Source: Rhizorhabdus wittichii RW1 (lineage in GTDB: Bacteria; Pseudomonadota; Alphaproteobacteria; Sphingomonadales; Sphingomonadaceae). Taken from it: a stretch of DNA of 64,000 bases. Made by a program: the position numbers and the translations under genes. The stretch covers positions 2,877,001 through 2,941,000 of the forward strand of contig CP000699.1 in assembly GCA_000016765.1 (NCBI GenBank), read 5' to 3'. Positions 1 to 10,172 of this stretch are shown in pieces (position 1 is the stretch's first letter; every line of letters starts with the position of its first letter). A model generated the notes under the pieces. The model had not been told where the DNA came from and did no database searches. It saw nothing but the letters and a program-made list of their open reading frames with translations.

Positions 1-1937
<1,937 letters not shown>

Positions 1938-2022
1938 CAAAGGCCCTCGATCATCAAACGTCGCTTCGCCCATAGAGGAAGCGATGGCCGAGCGCCAATG
2001 CGGGAGAGTCGATCAATCTCAC

Positions 2023-2122
2023 TCGTCACCCCTGCGGAGGCAGGGGTCCATGTCTCTCTTCACCCGAGACGGCATCCGAGAAGACAACAGACATGGATGC
2101 CTGCCTCCGCAGGCATGACGAG
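2023..2122. repeat. Inverted REP-like repeat pair
   Basis: The segment 2023-2052 (CGTCACCCCTGCGGAGGCAG and following bases) reappears inverted at 2091-2121 (CATGGATGCCTGCCTCCGC...). Each arm is itself a small GC-rich hairpin, and the two arms surround about 40 unrelated bases. Paired palindromes of this sort are dispersed between genes in sphingomonads. No gene lies in it. Confidence 0.7.
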
Positions 2123-2151
2123 GAATGTTCGCAACGGTTAGGGGTACGCCG

Positions 2152-3183
2152 TCACTCCGCCGCGTGGATGCGGTTGCGGCCGTCCTGCTTGGCCCGGTAG
2201 AGCGCGGCGTCGGCGCGCTTGAGGATCGAGCCCGGCGAATCCTGGAGATCGAGCGCGGCGAGCCCGCCCGAGAAGCTCAGCCGGCCGAGCGACTGGCCGG
2301 TGTGCGTCACCTTGAGCTCGCGCGCGGCGATCGCGGCGCGGATCTTGTCGAGGGTCGCCATCGCCTTGGCGGCGGCGCCACGCTCGAACACCATCACGAA
2401 TTCCTCGCCGCCATAGCGCGCGACGAACACGTCGCCGCTGGCGGCGCGGCCGAGCGAGGAGGCGACGAACTTGATCACCTCGTCGCCGATCTGGTGGCCA
2501 TGGGTGTCGTTGAACTGCTTGAAATGGTCGATGTCGCAGATCGCCAGCGCGAGCGGCGTGGCGGCGCGGCGGGCATTCTCGAACGCGCCGCGCAGATGCT
2601 GGTCGAGCGCGCGGCGGTTGGGCAGGCCGGTGAGCGGATCGCTGTTCGCCTTGCGATGCGCCGCGGCGAGGTCCTTGCGCATCGCGCTCATCTGCTGCTC
2701 GGTGCGGCGCAGGTCCTCCTCGGCCGCCTGCGCCTTGTCGATCATCGTCCGGGTCAGGCCGACCAGCTTCTTGACCGCGAGCGCGGGCGATCCGTCCGCC
2801 GCCAGCCCCTCGGCCTCGTGCGCCAGCGCCTCGCCATAGTCGCGCGCGTCCTCGCCCGAGCGGGCGAGGATCGTCGTCATCTGCTCGAGATAGCCCTGCG
2901 CCTCCAGCGCCATGCGCGACAGTTCGTCGGTCGACAGGCCGGGGTCCAGCCGGGTGGCGATCGTACCGGCGACGGCGTCGGTCAGCCCGCCGTCCTTGGC
3001 GATCGCGCGGTCGATCGTCGCGTTGAGCGCAGCGTCGCGACCCGACAGATAGCGGTGGCACAATTCGAAATTCGCCGGGGACGGTTCCAGCCCGTGATCG
3101 AACAGAAGCTTGCCGATCATGTCGTACAGACGCCGCCATTCGGCGCGCGCAGCAGACTTCTCGGCTATTCTTTCTTCTTTCAC
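2152..3183 (-). CDS. Diguanylate cyclase (GGDEF protein)
   Basis: Predicted to make cyclic di-GMP from two GTP. The 343-residue protein has a helical N-terminal region (about 1-150), a short coiled coil leading to the domain (about 150-178), and a GGDEF domain with SDPLTGLPNRRALD (181-194), CDIDHFKQFND (216-226) and the signature RYGGEEF (about 256-262). The Arg of the inhibitory RxxD site is not seen before the signature, so product feedback may be absent. There is no transmembrane segment or obvious sensor domain, so it is probably cytoplasmic. I chose the GTG at 3183 because an AGGGG precedes it; longer upstream starts run into DUF2842. It is the last gene before the repeat and is read the same way as its upstream neighbours. 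Confidence 0.9.
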   Translation of the reverse strand: MKEERIAEKSAARAEWRRLYDMIGKLLFDHGLEPSPANFELCHRYLSGRDAALNATIDRAIAKDGGLTDAVAGTIATRLDPGLSTDELSRMALEAQGYLEQMTTILARSGEDARDYGEALAHEAEGLAADGSPALAVKKLVGLTRTMIDKAQAAEEDLRRTEQQMSAMRKDLAAAHRKANSDPLTGLPNRRALDQHLRGAFENARRAATPLALAICDIDHFKQFNDTHGHQIGDEVIKFVASSLGRAASGDVFVARYGGEEFVMVFERGAAAKAMATLDKIRAAIAARELKVTHTGQSLGRLSFSGGLAALDLQDSPGSILKRADAALYRAKQDGRNRIHAAE

Positions 3184-3263
3184 CGCGACACCCCTGATCT
3201 CAGGGCCCGGAATAGCGCGAGATTCGATACATCCGGTTAATGACCCTCGTATTTTTACGAGGT

Positions 3264-3479
3264 TCAGCGCCGCCAACGGCCGGTCTCCATCCAGGCGAGC
3301 AGCGGCTTGAGCGGCAGGATCCAGACGATGCCGGCGACGATGTAGACCGGCGCCTGGACCAGCGCCGGCAGCGTGCCGATCCAGGGGGAGGCCGTCGCGA
3401 CGATCACCGCCCATACCGAAATGATGAGCAAGATCAGGAAGATGCCGGCGGGTTTCCGCCAGCTCGGTTGGTTCGTCAC
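3264..3479 (-). CDS. DUF2842 family small membrane protein
   Basis: A 71-residue protein with two hydrophobic segments (about 11-30 and 36-57) and a basic C-terminus (METGRWRR), typical of the DUF2842 family of alphaproteobacteria, whose function is unknown. The GTG start at 3479 overlaps the TGA of the upstream 5-formyl-THF cyclo-ligase gene (GTGA), so the two are probably translationally coupled. The hydrophobic segments place it in the inner membrane. Confidence 0.8.
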   Translation of the reverse strand: MTNQPSWRKPAGIFLILLIISVWAVIVATASPWIGTLPALVQAPVYIVAGIVWILPLKPLLAWMETGRWRR

Positions 3480-4054
3480 GCGCTGTTCCCTTCGATCACG
3501 CCCGCCTCGGTGACGACCGCGTCGAGCGGCACGTCCCACGGATCGCAGCCTATGGCGGGTCGCTGCTGGATCGACCAGCCCCAGCCGATCCTGCGCGCGT
3601 CCGGCAGCGCGGCGAAGGCGCGATCGTAGAAACCCGCGCCCTGCCCGATTCGGTTGAGCGCCGAATCGAAGCCGAGCAGCGGCGCGACGATCAGATCGGG
3701 ATCGATCCCGGCCGATTCGGCGGCCGGCTGCGACAGGCCGCGCCAGCCGGTTTCGAGCGGATCGCCCGGCGTCCAGCGCAGGAAGCGCATCGGCGCGGAG
3801 CGCGACTCGACATGGGGCAGCGCGACGGCGATTCCCCGCGCTGCCGTAGCGGCGATCGCCGCCGCGCATCCCATCTCGCTGCCCATCGCGACATAGAAGG
3901 CGATGCTGCGCGCGCCGCCGGCGACACGCATCAGATGATCGGCCGCCAGCGCCTCGAGCCGCGCGCGCTCGCCCGGCGCGAGATCGAGCACGAAGGCATC
4001 GCGGACGGCGCGCAGCTCGGCGCGCAACGCCGGCTTGGACGGCTCAGCGGCCAT
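3476..4054 (-). CDS. ygfA: 5-formyltetrahydrofolate cyclo-ligase
   Basis: ATP-dependent conversion of 5-formyl-THF to 5,10-methenyl-THF in folate metabolism. About 192 residues from the ATG at 4054 (MAAEPSKPALRAELRAVRDA); a longer frame to 4096 would add a proline-rich leader unlike the family. The conserved C-terminal part is present: LLGFDSALNRIGQGAGFYDR, where the G-x-G-x-G-Y/F-Y-D-R motif binds the phosphate. The gene lies directly downstream of the 6S RNA candidate, an arrangement conserved in many proteobacteria, and is probably co-transcribed with it. Its stop overlaps the DUF2842 start. Confidence 0.92.
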   Translation of the reverse strand: MAAEPSKPALRAELRAVRDAFVLDLAPGERARLEALAADHLMRVAGGARSIAFYVAMGSEMGCAAAIAATAARGIAVALPHVESRSAPMRFLRWTPGDPLETGWRGLSQPAAESAGIDPDLIVAPLLGFDSALNRIGQGAGFYDRAFAALPDARRIGWGWSIQQRPAIGCDPWDVPLDAVVTEAGVIEGNSA

Positions 4055-4104
4055 CGGCGGCGCGGCGGGGAAAGGGGGAGGTGGCGGGACCGCCATGGTC
4101 GTTT

Positions 4105-4272
4105 GCTGGAATATCCTCTGACGCCATAAGCATCAGGTGGGGACCATGTGCACCGGACCAGGATCCGGGCAGGGACAGCCCCCTAGGAATGTGAATCGCC
4201 TCAGGGATGTTCGCTACAGCTCGTGCCGGGCAGTACCCGCCATGGACATATGTAGGTGCAAAGCAGGGCCGG
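4105..4272 (-). ncRNA. ssrS: Candidate 6S RNA
   Basis: The non-coding stretch just upstream of the 5-formyl-THF cyclo-ligase and downstream of zapA is where alphaproteobacterial 6S RNA is found. On the minus strand the 5' half carries a GCGGGTACTGCCCGG segment and CCCTGAGGCG, and the 3' half carries GGGGGCTGTCCCTGCCCGG, which allow a long interrupted stem around an open centre, with outer GCACC/GGTGC pairing. 6S RNA binds the housekeeping sigma-RNA polymerase holoenzyme. Boundaries are estimated by eye. The call rests on synteny and rough pairing; no covariance search was possible. Confidence 0.55.
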
Positions 4273-4300
4273 CTCAAGGGAGCGGCGGCCTTGCGAAGCC

Positions 4301-4332
4301 CGTCATGCTGAACTTGTTTCAGCATCCACCGG
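4301..4332 (+). repeat. Left arm of 32-bp perfect inverted repeat flanking GIY-YIG gene
   Basis: CGTCATGCTGAACTTGTTTC followed by AGCATCCACCGG. The reverse complement of these 32 bases is present without mismatch at 4679-4710. The arm is itself a hairpin (TGCTGAA...TTCAGCA), a REP-type palindrome. Together the arms bracket one small GIY-YIG nuclease gene. Confidence 0.9.
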
Positions 4333-4360
4333 GAAACCCGCGCCGTGCTACCGAAGAGAA

Positions 4361-4663
4361 ATGGACCGCCAACCCTGCGTCTACATCCTCGCGAGCGATC
4401 GCAACGGCACGATCTACATCGGGGTCACATCCGATCTTCCGAAGCGATTGTATCAGCATAGGAGCGGGACCCTCGATGGCTTCACGGCACGCTATGGCGT
4501 CGCGAAGCTGGTTCGCTACGAATTGTTCGAGGACATGTCGACCGCGATCGCGCGAGAGAAGCAGCTCAAGCGGTGGCATCGCTCGTGGAAGCTCAACCTG
4601 ATCGAGCAGGACAATGCGGACTGGCACGATCTTTCGATCGGCCTGGGCTTCGAACCTCTCTGA
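4361..4663 (+). CDS. GIY-YIG nuclease superfamily protein, REP-flanked
   Basis: A 100-residue single-domain protein of the short UPF0213/YhbQ-like GIY-YIG group. It opens MDRQPCVYILASDRNGT; the VYI...YIG core is at about residues 7-21 (VYILAS...IYIGVTSD), followed by LPKRLYQHRSG with the conserved Arg region (about 25-35), and a C-terminal EKQLKRWHRSWKLNLIE helix. GIY-YIG folds cut DNA, but the role of these small stand-alone members is not settled. The ATG at 4361 is preceded by GAAGAGAA. The gene is read against its neighbours and sits between perfect 32-bp inverted repeats, like the cargo of a REP-associated mobile unit placed between zapA and the 6S RNA. Confidence 0.88.
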   Translation: MDRQPCVYILASDRNGTIYIGVTSDLPKRLYQHRSGTLDGFTARYGVAKLVRYELFEDMSTAIAREKQLKRWHRSWKLNLIEQDNADWHDLSIGLGFEPL

Positions 4664-4678
4664 ACCGGTGCCCGCCGG

Positions 4679-4710
4679 CCGGTGGATGCTGAAACAAGTT
4701 CAGCATGACG
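4679..4710 (-). repeat. Right arm of 32-bp perfect inverted repeat flanking GIY-YIG gene
   Basis: CCGGTGGATGCTGAAACAAG followed by TTCAGCATGACG, the exact reverse complement of 4301-4332. It begins 15 bases after the GIY-YIG stop codon and ends 6 bases before the zapA stop codon on the other strand. Confidence 0.9.
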
Positions 4711-4716
4711 ATCGAA

Positions 4717-5058
4717 TTACTGTCCGTCCCGTTCCATCCGGTCGGCGAGTCGCTCGACGCGTTCGGCGATGCGCTCGATCGCGACCGCATAAGCGGGGTC
4801 GGGCTCGGCGGCGACGGTGGAGGGCGCCGGGTCCTTGCGCGCGACCGCGGCGGCGCCGCGCAGGTCGTTGAGCTCGTCGGCGAGCAGCAGCGCCGACAGC
4901 AGCAGGGTGCGCGCCTCGGTCATCTCGCCGAGCGCGCCGGTCAGCTCCTCGGCCTTGCTGCCGACCATGTGGACGAGCGCGCGGAGATGGTCCTCCTCGC
5001 CGTCGCGGCAGCTCAGGCGGTAGCGGCGACCCGCGACATCGACGTCGACGTCCGCCAT
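4717..5058 (-). CDS. zapA: Cell division protein ZapA
   Basis: A 113-residue FtsZ-ring associated protein. ZapA proteins bundle FtsZ protofilaments at midcell. The N-terminal globular part (MADVDVDVAGRRYRLSCRDG, then EEDHLRALVHMVGSKAEEL) and the helical middle (about 45-70) match the family; the C-terminal half is a long charged helix (AIERIAERVERLADRMERDG) that would form the coiled coil. The start overlaps the stop of the upstream small coiled-coil gene (ATGA). The 6S RNA and 5-FCL gene follow in the same direction, separated by the GIY-YIG unit. Confidence 0.92.
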   Translation of the reverse strand: MADVDVDVAGRRYRLSCRDGEEDHLRALVHMVGSKAEELTGALGEMTEARTLLLSALLLADELNDLRGAAAVARKDPAPSTVAAEPDPAYAVAIERIAERVERLADRMERDGQ

Positions 5059-5258
5059 CAGTTCGCTCCCAGCAGGCGGTCGATCCGCTCGATCGCCGAT
5101 TCGGTCGCCTCGCGCAGCGTGCGGTGCCGTTCGGCGAGGCGGAACAACGCCTCATTCTCGTCATGGCCGAAGGAGGGCGCGGCTTCGACCCCGGTTTCGA
5201 GCCGGGTAATCGCGCGTTCGAGGCGGCCTAGCGCCAGTATCAGGCGGTGATCGGTCAT
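5058..5258 (-). CDS. Small helical protein coupled to zapA
   Basis: A 66-residue, highly charged, helical protein (MTDHRLILALGRLERAITRL...RLAERHRTLREATESAIERI). Heptad-like spacing of Leu/Ile/Ala suggests a coiled coil. Small genes of this kind sit directly before zapA in sphingomonads and have no assigned function; a divisome role is only inferred from position. The ATG at 5258 follows a good GGAG (5'-ATTCCTCCGAATCG on the complementary view) and its TGA overlaps the zapA ATG. Confidence 0.8.
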   Translation of the reverse strand: MTDHRLILALGRLERAITRLETGVEAAPSFGHDENEALFRLAERHRTLREATESAIERIDRLLGAN

Positions 5259-5411
5259 CGATTCGGAGGAATAGCAGCCTCGTGACAGCCCGCAAGCGCC
5301 CCGAACCACAGCCCCAATGGTTGACGATACCGCTCCGGCACGACAAAGGAGCCCGCGAACAGGGAATATGGCCTTGTTCGATCGATCCCGCCGGTCTGCA
5401 GAAGGTTTCCT

Positions 5412-7379
5412 ATGACGATTGCATCGAGGCAGCTCGCCAATGCCATTCGCGCGCTTGCGATGGACGCGGTGCAGGCCGCCAATTCGGGCCACCCCGGCAT
5501 GCCGATGGGCATGGCCGACGTCGCGACCGAGCTGTTCACGAAGCATCTGAAATATGATCCGGCCCAGCCCAGATGGGCGGACCGCGACCGCTTCGTCCTG
5601 TCGGCGGGCCACGGATCGATGCTGATCTACGCGCTGCTCCACCTGACCGGCTATGCGCGCCCGACGATCGAGGATATCCGCAACTTCCGCCAGCTCCACA
5701 GCCCGTGCGCCGGCCACCCCGAGAATTTCGAGCTGGCGGGCGTCGAGGCGACCACCGGCCCGCTCGGCTCGGGCCTCGCCACCGCGGTCGGCATGGCGAT
5801 CGCCGAGCGGCACCTGAACGCGAGCTTCGGCACCGACCTGGTCGACCATCATACCTGGGTGATCGCCGGCGATGGCTGCCTGATGGAAGGCATCAACCAT
5901 GAGGCGATCGGCCTGGCCGGCCATCTGAAGCTCGGCCGCCTGATCGTGCTGTGGGACGACAACAGGATCACCATCGACGGCGCGGTCTCGCTCAGCTCGT
6001 CGGAGGACGTGCTCGCCCGCTACGCCGCCACCGGCTGGCACACCGTGTCGTGCGACGGCCATGACCCCGACAGCATCAACACGGCGCTGGAGGCGGCCAA
6101 GGCCGATCCGCGCCCGTCGATCGTCCAGTGCACCACCGTGATCGGCTATGGCGCGCCGAACAAGCAGGGCACCTCGGCCACCCATGGCGCCGCGCTCGGC
6201 GTCGATGAGGTCGCGGCGGCGCGCGGCTATCTCGGCTGGACCGCCGAGCCGTTCGTCATCCCCGAGGACATCAAGGCCGCCTGGGCCGAGGCCGGCCATC
6301 GCGGCACCGCGACGCGCAGCGCCTGGGAAGCGCGCCTCGTCGCCTCGAAGGACCGCGCCGAGTTCGAGCGCCGCATGGCGGGCGCGCTGCCGGCCGGCTT
6401 CTCGCTCGACGCCTATATCAAGGAACTCGCCGCCAACCCGCAGAAGGTGGCGACCCGCAAGGCGTCCGAGATGGCGCTGGGCCCGATCAACGAGCAGCTT
6501 CCCGAGACGGTCGGCGGCTCGGCCGACCTGACCGGATCGAACAACACCAAGACCAAGGGCCAGGCGCCGCTGACCGCCGAGGACTATGCGGGCCGCTATA
6601 TCTATTACGGCATCCGCGAGTTCGGCATGGGCTGCGCGATGAACGGCCTCGCCCTGCACGGCGGCGTCATCCCCTATGGCGGCACCTTCATGGTCTTCTC
6701 CGACTATTGCCGCCCGGCGATCCGCCTGTCGGCGCTGCAGCAGCAGCGCGTCGTCTATGTCATGACGCATGATTCGATCGGCCTGGGCGAGGATGGCCCG
6801 ACCCACCAGCCGGTCGAGCATCTGATGAGCCTGCGCGCGATGCCGAACCTCGACGTCTATCGCCCGTGCGACGCGATCGAGACCGCCGAATGCTGGCAGC
6901 TCGCGCTGGAGAAGGCCGACGGCCCGTCGCTGCTGGCGCTGTCGCGCGAGGGCCTGCCGCAGGTCCGCACCGACATCAGCGAGAATTTCTCGGCGAAGGG
7001 CGCCTATCGGCTGAAGGCGGCCGAGGCCACGCGCAAGGTGGTGCTGATCGCCAGCGGCTCCGAGGTCGAGATCGCGCTCGCCACCGCGAAGAAGCTCGAA
7101 GAAGCCGGCCATGGCGCCGATGTCGTCTCGATGCCGAGCTGGGAGCGCTTCGACGCGCAGCCCGAAAGCTATCGCGACGCGATCCTGCCCGAGGGCGTGT
7201 TGCTCGTCTCGATCGAGGCCGGCACGACGATGGGCTGGGAACGCTATGTCGGCCGCAAGGGCCTGCGCTTCGGCGTCGACGGCTTCGGCGCCTCGGCCCC
7301 GGTCAAGGCGCTCTACGATCATTTCGGCCTGACGGCCGACAAGCTCGCCCCGCGGATCATCGGGGCGCTCGCCAACTAA
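5412..7379 (+). CDS. tkt: Transketolase
   Basis: Thiamine diphosphate enzyme of the non-oxidative pentose phosphate pathway, moving two-carbon ketol units between sugar phosphates. 655 residues, the usual length. Visible signatures: N-terminal SGHPGMPMG (about 20-28), ThDP motif GDGCLMEGINHEA (about 154-166) with WDDN about 20 residues on, and the pyrimidine-domain FVFSDY-type segment MVFSDYCRPAIRLSALQQ (about 430) with THDSIGLGEDGPTHQPVEHL (about 455-474). It is the first gene of the run tkt-gap-MOSC-pgk-VOC-fba, and only 15 bases separate it from gap, so they are probably co-transcribed. Confidence 0.97.
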   Translation: MTIASRQLANAIRALAMDAVQAANSGHPGMPMGMADVATELFTKHLKYDPAQPRWADRDRFVLSAGHGSMLIYALLHLTGYARPTIEDIRNFRQLHSPCAGHPENFELAGVEATTGPLGSGLATAVGMAIAERHLNASFGTDLVDHHTWVIAGDGCLMEGINHEAIGLAGHLKLGRLIVLWDDNRITIDGAVSLSSSEDVLARYAATGWHTVSCDGHDPDSINTALEAAKADPRPSIVQCTTVIGYGAPNKQGTSATHGAALGVDEVAAARGYLGWTAEPFVIPEDIKAAWAEAGHRGTATRSAWEARLVASKDRAEFERRMAGALPAGFSLDAYIKELAANPQKVATRKASEMALGPINEQLPETVGGSADLTGSNNTKTKGQAPLTAEDYAGRYIYYGIREFGMGCAMNGLALHGGVIPYGGTFMVFSDYCRPAIRLSALQQQRVVYVMTHDSIGLGEDGPTHQPVEHLMSLRAMPNLDVYRPCDAIETAECWQLALEKADGPSLLALSREGLPQVRTDISENFSAKGAYRLKAAEATRKVVLIASGSEVEIALATAKKLEEAGHGADVVSMPSWERFDAQPESYRDAILPEGVLLVSIEAGTTMGWERYVGRKGLRFGVDGFGASAPVKALYDHFGLTADKLAPRIIGALAN

Positions 7380-7394
7380 AAGGAGTATCGGCAC

Positions 7395-8402
7395 ATGGCT
7401 GTGAAGGTTGCGATCAACGGTTTCGGACGCATCGGGCGCAACGTCGCCCGCGCCATCCTCGAGCGCCCGGACTGCGGCCTTGAGCTGGTCTCGATCAACG
7501 ACCTCGCCGACGCCAAGGCCAATGCCCGGCTGTTCAAGCGCGACAGCGTCCACGGCGCCTATCCGGGCAGCGTCGAGGTCGACGGCAACGACCTGATCAT
7601 CGACGGCAAGCGCATCGCCGTCACCGCCGAGCGCGACCCGGCCAAGCTGCCGCACGCCGCGCAGGGCATCGACATCGCGCTCGAATGCACCGGCTTCTTC
7701 GCCAACCGCGACGGCGGCCAGAAGCATCTCGACGCCGGCGCCAAGCGCGTCCTGATCTCGGCCCCGGCCAAGGGCGTCGACCTGACCGTCGTCTATGGCG
7801 TCAACCATGACGCGCTGACCGCCGACCACAAGATCGTGTCGAACGCGTCGTGCACCACCAACTGCCTGGCGCCCTTCGCCAAGGTCCTGCACGAGGCGAT
7901 CGGCATCGAGCGCGGCCTGATGACGACGATCCACGCCTATACCAACGACCAGCGGATCCTCGACCAGATCCACAGCGATCCGCGCCGCGCCCGCGCCGCC
8001 GCGATGTCGATGATCCCGACCACCACCGGCGCCGCGGTCGCGGTCGGCGAGGTGCTGCCGGCGCTCAAGGGCAAGCTCGACGGTTCGTCGATCCGCGTGC
8101 CGACCCCGAACGTCTCGGTCGTCGACCTGACCTTCACCCCGTCGCGCGAGACCACCAAGGAAGAGGTCAACGCGCTGCTCAAGGCCGCGTCGGAAGGCCC
8201 GCTGAAGGGCGTGCTCGGCTATACCGACGAGCCGCTGGTCTCGATCGACTTCAACCATGACGCGCATTCGTCGACCATCGACAGCCTCGAGACCGCCGTG
8301 CTCGAAGGCAAGCTGGTCCGCGTGCTGAGCTGGTACGACAATGAATGGGGCTTCTCGAACCGGATGGTCGACACCGCCGGGGCGATGGGCAAGCTCATCT
8401 GA
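7395..8402 (+). CDS. gap: Glyceraldehyde-3-phosphate dehydrogenase, type I
   Basis: Oxidative phosphorylation of glyceraldehyde-3-phosphate to 1,3-bisphosphoglycerate. 335 residues, with the NAD-binding INGFGRIGRNVAR (about 7-19), the catalytic Cys in SNASCTTNCLAP (about 150-161) and the C-terminal SWYDNEWGFSNRMVD (about 313-327). An AAGGAG precedes the ATG at 7395. It lies 15 bases after tkt and is followed by a REP pair and the MOSC gene. Confidence 0.97.
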   Translation: MAVKVAINGFGRIGRNVARAILERPDCGLELVSINDLADAKANARLFKRDSVHGAYPGSVEVDGNDLIIDGKRIAVTAERDPAKLPHAAQGIDIALECTGFFANRDGGQKHLDAGAKRVLISAPAKGVDLTVVYGVNHDALTADHKIVSNASCTTNCLAPFAKVLHEAIGIERGLMTTIHAYTNDQRILDQIHSDPRRARAAAMSMIPTTTGAAVAVGEVLPALKGKLDGSSIRVPTPNVSVVDLTFTPSRETTKEEVNALLKAASEGPLKGVLGYTDEPLVSIDFNHDAHSSTIDSLETAVLEGKLVRVLSWYDNEWGFSNRMVDTAGAMGKLI

Positions 8403-8427
8403 CGATGCCGGCCGCCCTCTTCTCCCA

Positions 8428-8510
8428 CGTCGCCCCGGCGGAGGCCGGGGCCTCAGGAGATGAGGGCGCGCCCTGGCCTCCCGAGATCCCGGCCTCCGCC
8501 GGGATGACGG
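8428..8510. repeat. Inverted REP-like repeat pair
   Basis: CGTCGCCCCGGCGGAGGCCG (8428 onward) recurs inverted as GATCCCGGCCTCCGCCGGGA and following TGACG (8485-8509), with about 25 bases between. Both arms form GC-rich hairpins. The pair lies between gap and the MOSC gene and could weaken read-through in the glycolytic operon. Confidence 0.65.
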
Positions 8511-8519
8511 ATTAACAAG

Positions 8520-8975
8520 ATGCCCGGCCGCCTCATCGGCATCGCCCGGAAGGACCGTCCGCACGGTCCGATGGAGCTGCTCGACCGGGTGGCGATCGGG
8601 CTCGACACCGGGGTGCAGGGCGACCATCGCGGCGCCATCCGCCCCGGCAAGTCGAACCGGCGCCAGGTGACGATCCTGATGGCCGAGGACTGGACGGCGG
8701 CCATCGCGGATCTGGGCCGTCCCGTCTCATGGGAGCAGCGCCGCGCCAACCTGCTGGTTGAAGGCGTCGTCCTGCCGCGCGAGGAGGGAGCGAGGCTCCG
8801 CATCGGCGGCGCGACGGTCGAGATCACGGGCGAATGCGACCCGTGCCGGCGGATGGACGCGGTGGCCGACGGGCTGCAGCTCGCGCTGCGGCCGGACTGG
8901 CGCGGCGGGCGCATCGCGCGGGTGATCGAGGGCGGCGCGATCGCGCTGGGCGACGAAGTGGAGGTTGAAGGATAA
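8520..8975 (+). CDS. MOSC domain-containing protein
   Basis: A 151-residue single MOSC (molybdenum cofactor sulfurase C-terminal) domain. MOSC proteins are beta-rich and handle sulfur or Moco ligands; the substrate here is unknown. The conserved Cys is in [15 protein letters not shown] (about 100-114). Conserved basic and acidic positions lie in [12 protein letters not shown] (about 27-38) and in [10 protein letters not shown] (about 75-84). It lies between gap and pgk on the same strand, 2 bases before the pgk start, so it is probably part of that transcript although it has no known glycolytic role. Confidence 0.85.
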   Translation: MPGRLIGIARKDRPHGPMELLDRVAIGLDTGVQGDHRGAIRPGKSNRRQVTILMAEDWTAAIADLGRPVSWEQRRANLLVEGVVLPREEGARLRIGGATVEITGECDPCRRMDAVADGLQLALRPDWRGGRIARVIEGGAIALGDEVEVEG

Positions 8976-8977
8976 GC

Positions 8978-10171
8978 ATGGCATTCAGGACGCTCGACGA
9001 TATCGGCGATGTGCGCGGCAAGCGCGTCCTCGTCCGCGAGGACCTCAACGTTCCGATGGAAGGCGCCGCCGTCACCGACGACACCCGCCTGCGCTCCGCC
9101 GCCCCGACCGTCGCCGAACTGGCCGACAAGGGCGCGATCGTCCTGGTCCTCGCCCATTTCGGCCGCCCCAAGGGCGAGCGCAATCCCGAGATGAGCCTCG
9201 CGCTCGTCACCGCCGCCTTCCGCTCGGTGCTCGGCCGCGAGGTCCGCTTCGTCGGCGACTGCTGCGGCGAGGAGGCGGAGGCCGCCGTCGCCCAGCTCCA
9301 GCCCGGCGACATCGCGCTGCTCGAGAACACCCGCTTCCACAAGGGCGAGGAGAAGAACGATCCCGCGCTCGCCCAGGCGATGGCGAAGCTCGGCGACCTC
9401 TACGTCAACGACGCCTTCTCGGCCGCGCACCGCGCCCATGCCTCGACCGAGGGTCTCGCCCGGCTGCTTCCCGCCTTCGCCGGCCGCTCGATGCAGGCCG
9501 AGCTGGAGGCGCTGGAGAAGGCGCTCGGCAAGCCCGAGCATCCGGTCGCGGCTGTGGTCGGCGGCGCCAAGGTCTCGACCAAGCTCGACGTGCTCAAGCA
9601 TCTCGTCGCGCGGGTCGATCACCTGATCATCGGCGGCGGCATGGCCAACACCTTCCTCGCCGCGCGCGGCGTCGACGTCGGCAAGTCGCTGTGCGAGCAC
9701 GACCTGAAGGACACCGCGCTCGCCATCCTCGACGCCGCCGACGCGGCCGACTGCATCGTCCACCTGCCCTATGACGTGGTGGTGGCGAAGGAATTCAAGC
9801 CCAACCCGCCGACCCGCACCGTCAACGTCCACGAGGTCGCCGCCGACGAGATGATCCTCGACGTCGGCCCCGCCGCGGTCGAGGCGCTGGGCGACGCGCT
9901 CAAGACCTGCCGGACGCTGGTGTGGAACGGGCCGCTCGGCGCGTTCGAGACCCCGCCCTTCGACACCGCGACGGTCGCGCTGGCGCGCACCGCGGCGGCG
10001 CTGACCAAGGGCGGCTCGCTCGTCTCGGTCGCGGGCGGCGGCGACACCGTCGCGGCGCTCAACCATGCCGGCGTCGCCGGGGACTTCAGCTTCGTGTCGA
10101 CCGCCGGCGGCGCCTTCCTCGAATGGATGGAAGGGCGCGAGCTGCCCGGCGTGAAGGCGCTGGAAGCCTGA
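8978..10171 (+). CDS. pgk: Phosphoglycerate kinase
   Basis: Transfers phosphate from 1,3-bisphosphoglycerate to ADP in glycolysis. 397 residues. Seen: [13 protein letters not shown] (about 14-26), [15 protein letters not shown]-like segment [15 protein letters not shown] (about 57-71), [13 protein letters not shown] (about 144-156), [14 protein letters not shown] (about 189-202), and the nucleotide-binding [10 protein letters not shown]...TKGG...[11 protein letters not shown] (about 313-360). It overlaps no neighbour and is followed immediately by the VOC gene. Confidence 0.97.
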   Translation: MAFRTLDDIGDVRGKRVLVREDLNVPMEGAAVTDDTRLRSAAPTVAELADKGAIVLVLAHFGRPKGERNPEMSLALVTAAFRSVLGREVRFVGDCCGEEAEAAVAQLQPGDIALLENTRFHKGEEKNDPALAQAMAKLGDLYVNDAFSAAHRAHASTEGLARLLPAFAGRSMQAELEALEKALGKPEHPVAAVVGGAKVSTKLDVLKHLVARVDHLIIGGGMANTFLAARGVDVGKSLCEHDLKDTALAILDAADAADCIVHLPYDVVVAKEFKPNPPTRTVNVHEVAADEMILDVGPAAVEALGDALKTCRTLVWNGPLGAFETPPFDTATVALARTAAALTKGGSLVSVAGGGDTVAALNHAGVAGDFSFVSTAGGAFLEWMEGRELPGVKALEA

Positions 10172-10172
10172 A

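Noticed and set aside
2023-2122. CRISPR-like repeats
   Set aside because: Only two inverted arms, no direct repeats or spacers, and no cas genes; REP-type palindromes fit better.
5058-8627. Very long minus-strand reading frame opposite tkt and gap
   Set aside because: Arg/Asp/Gly-rich translation with no domain; it is the antisense shadow of tkt and gap. Only its last 67 codons (5058-5258) form a real gene.
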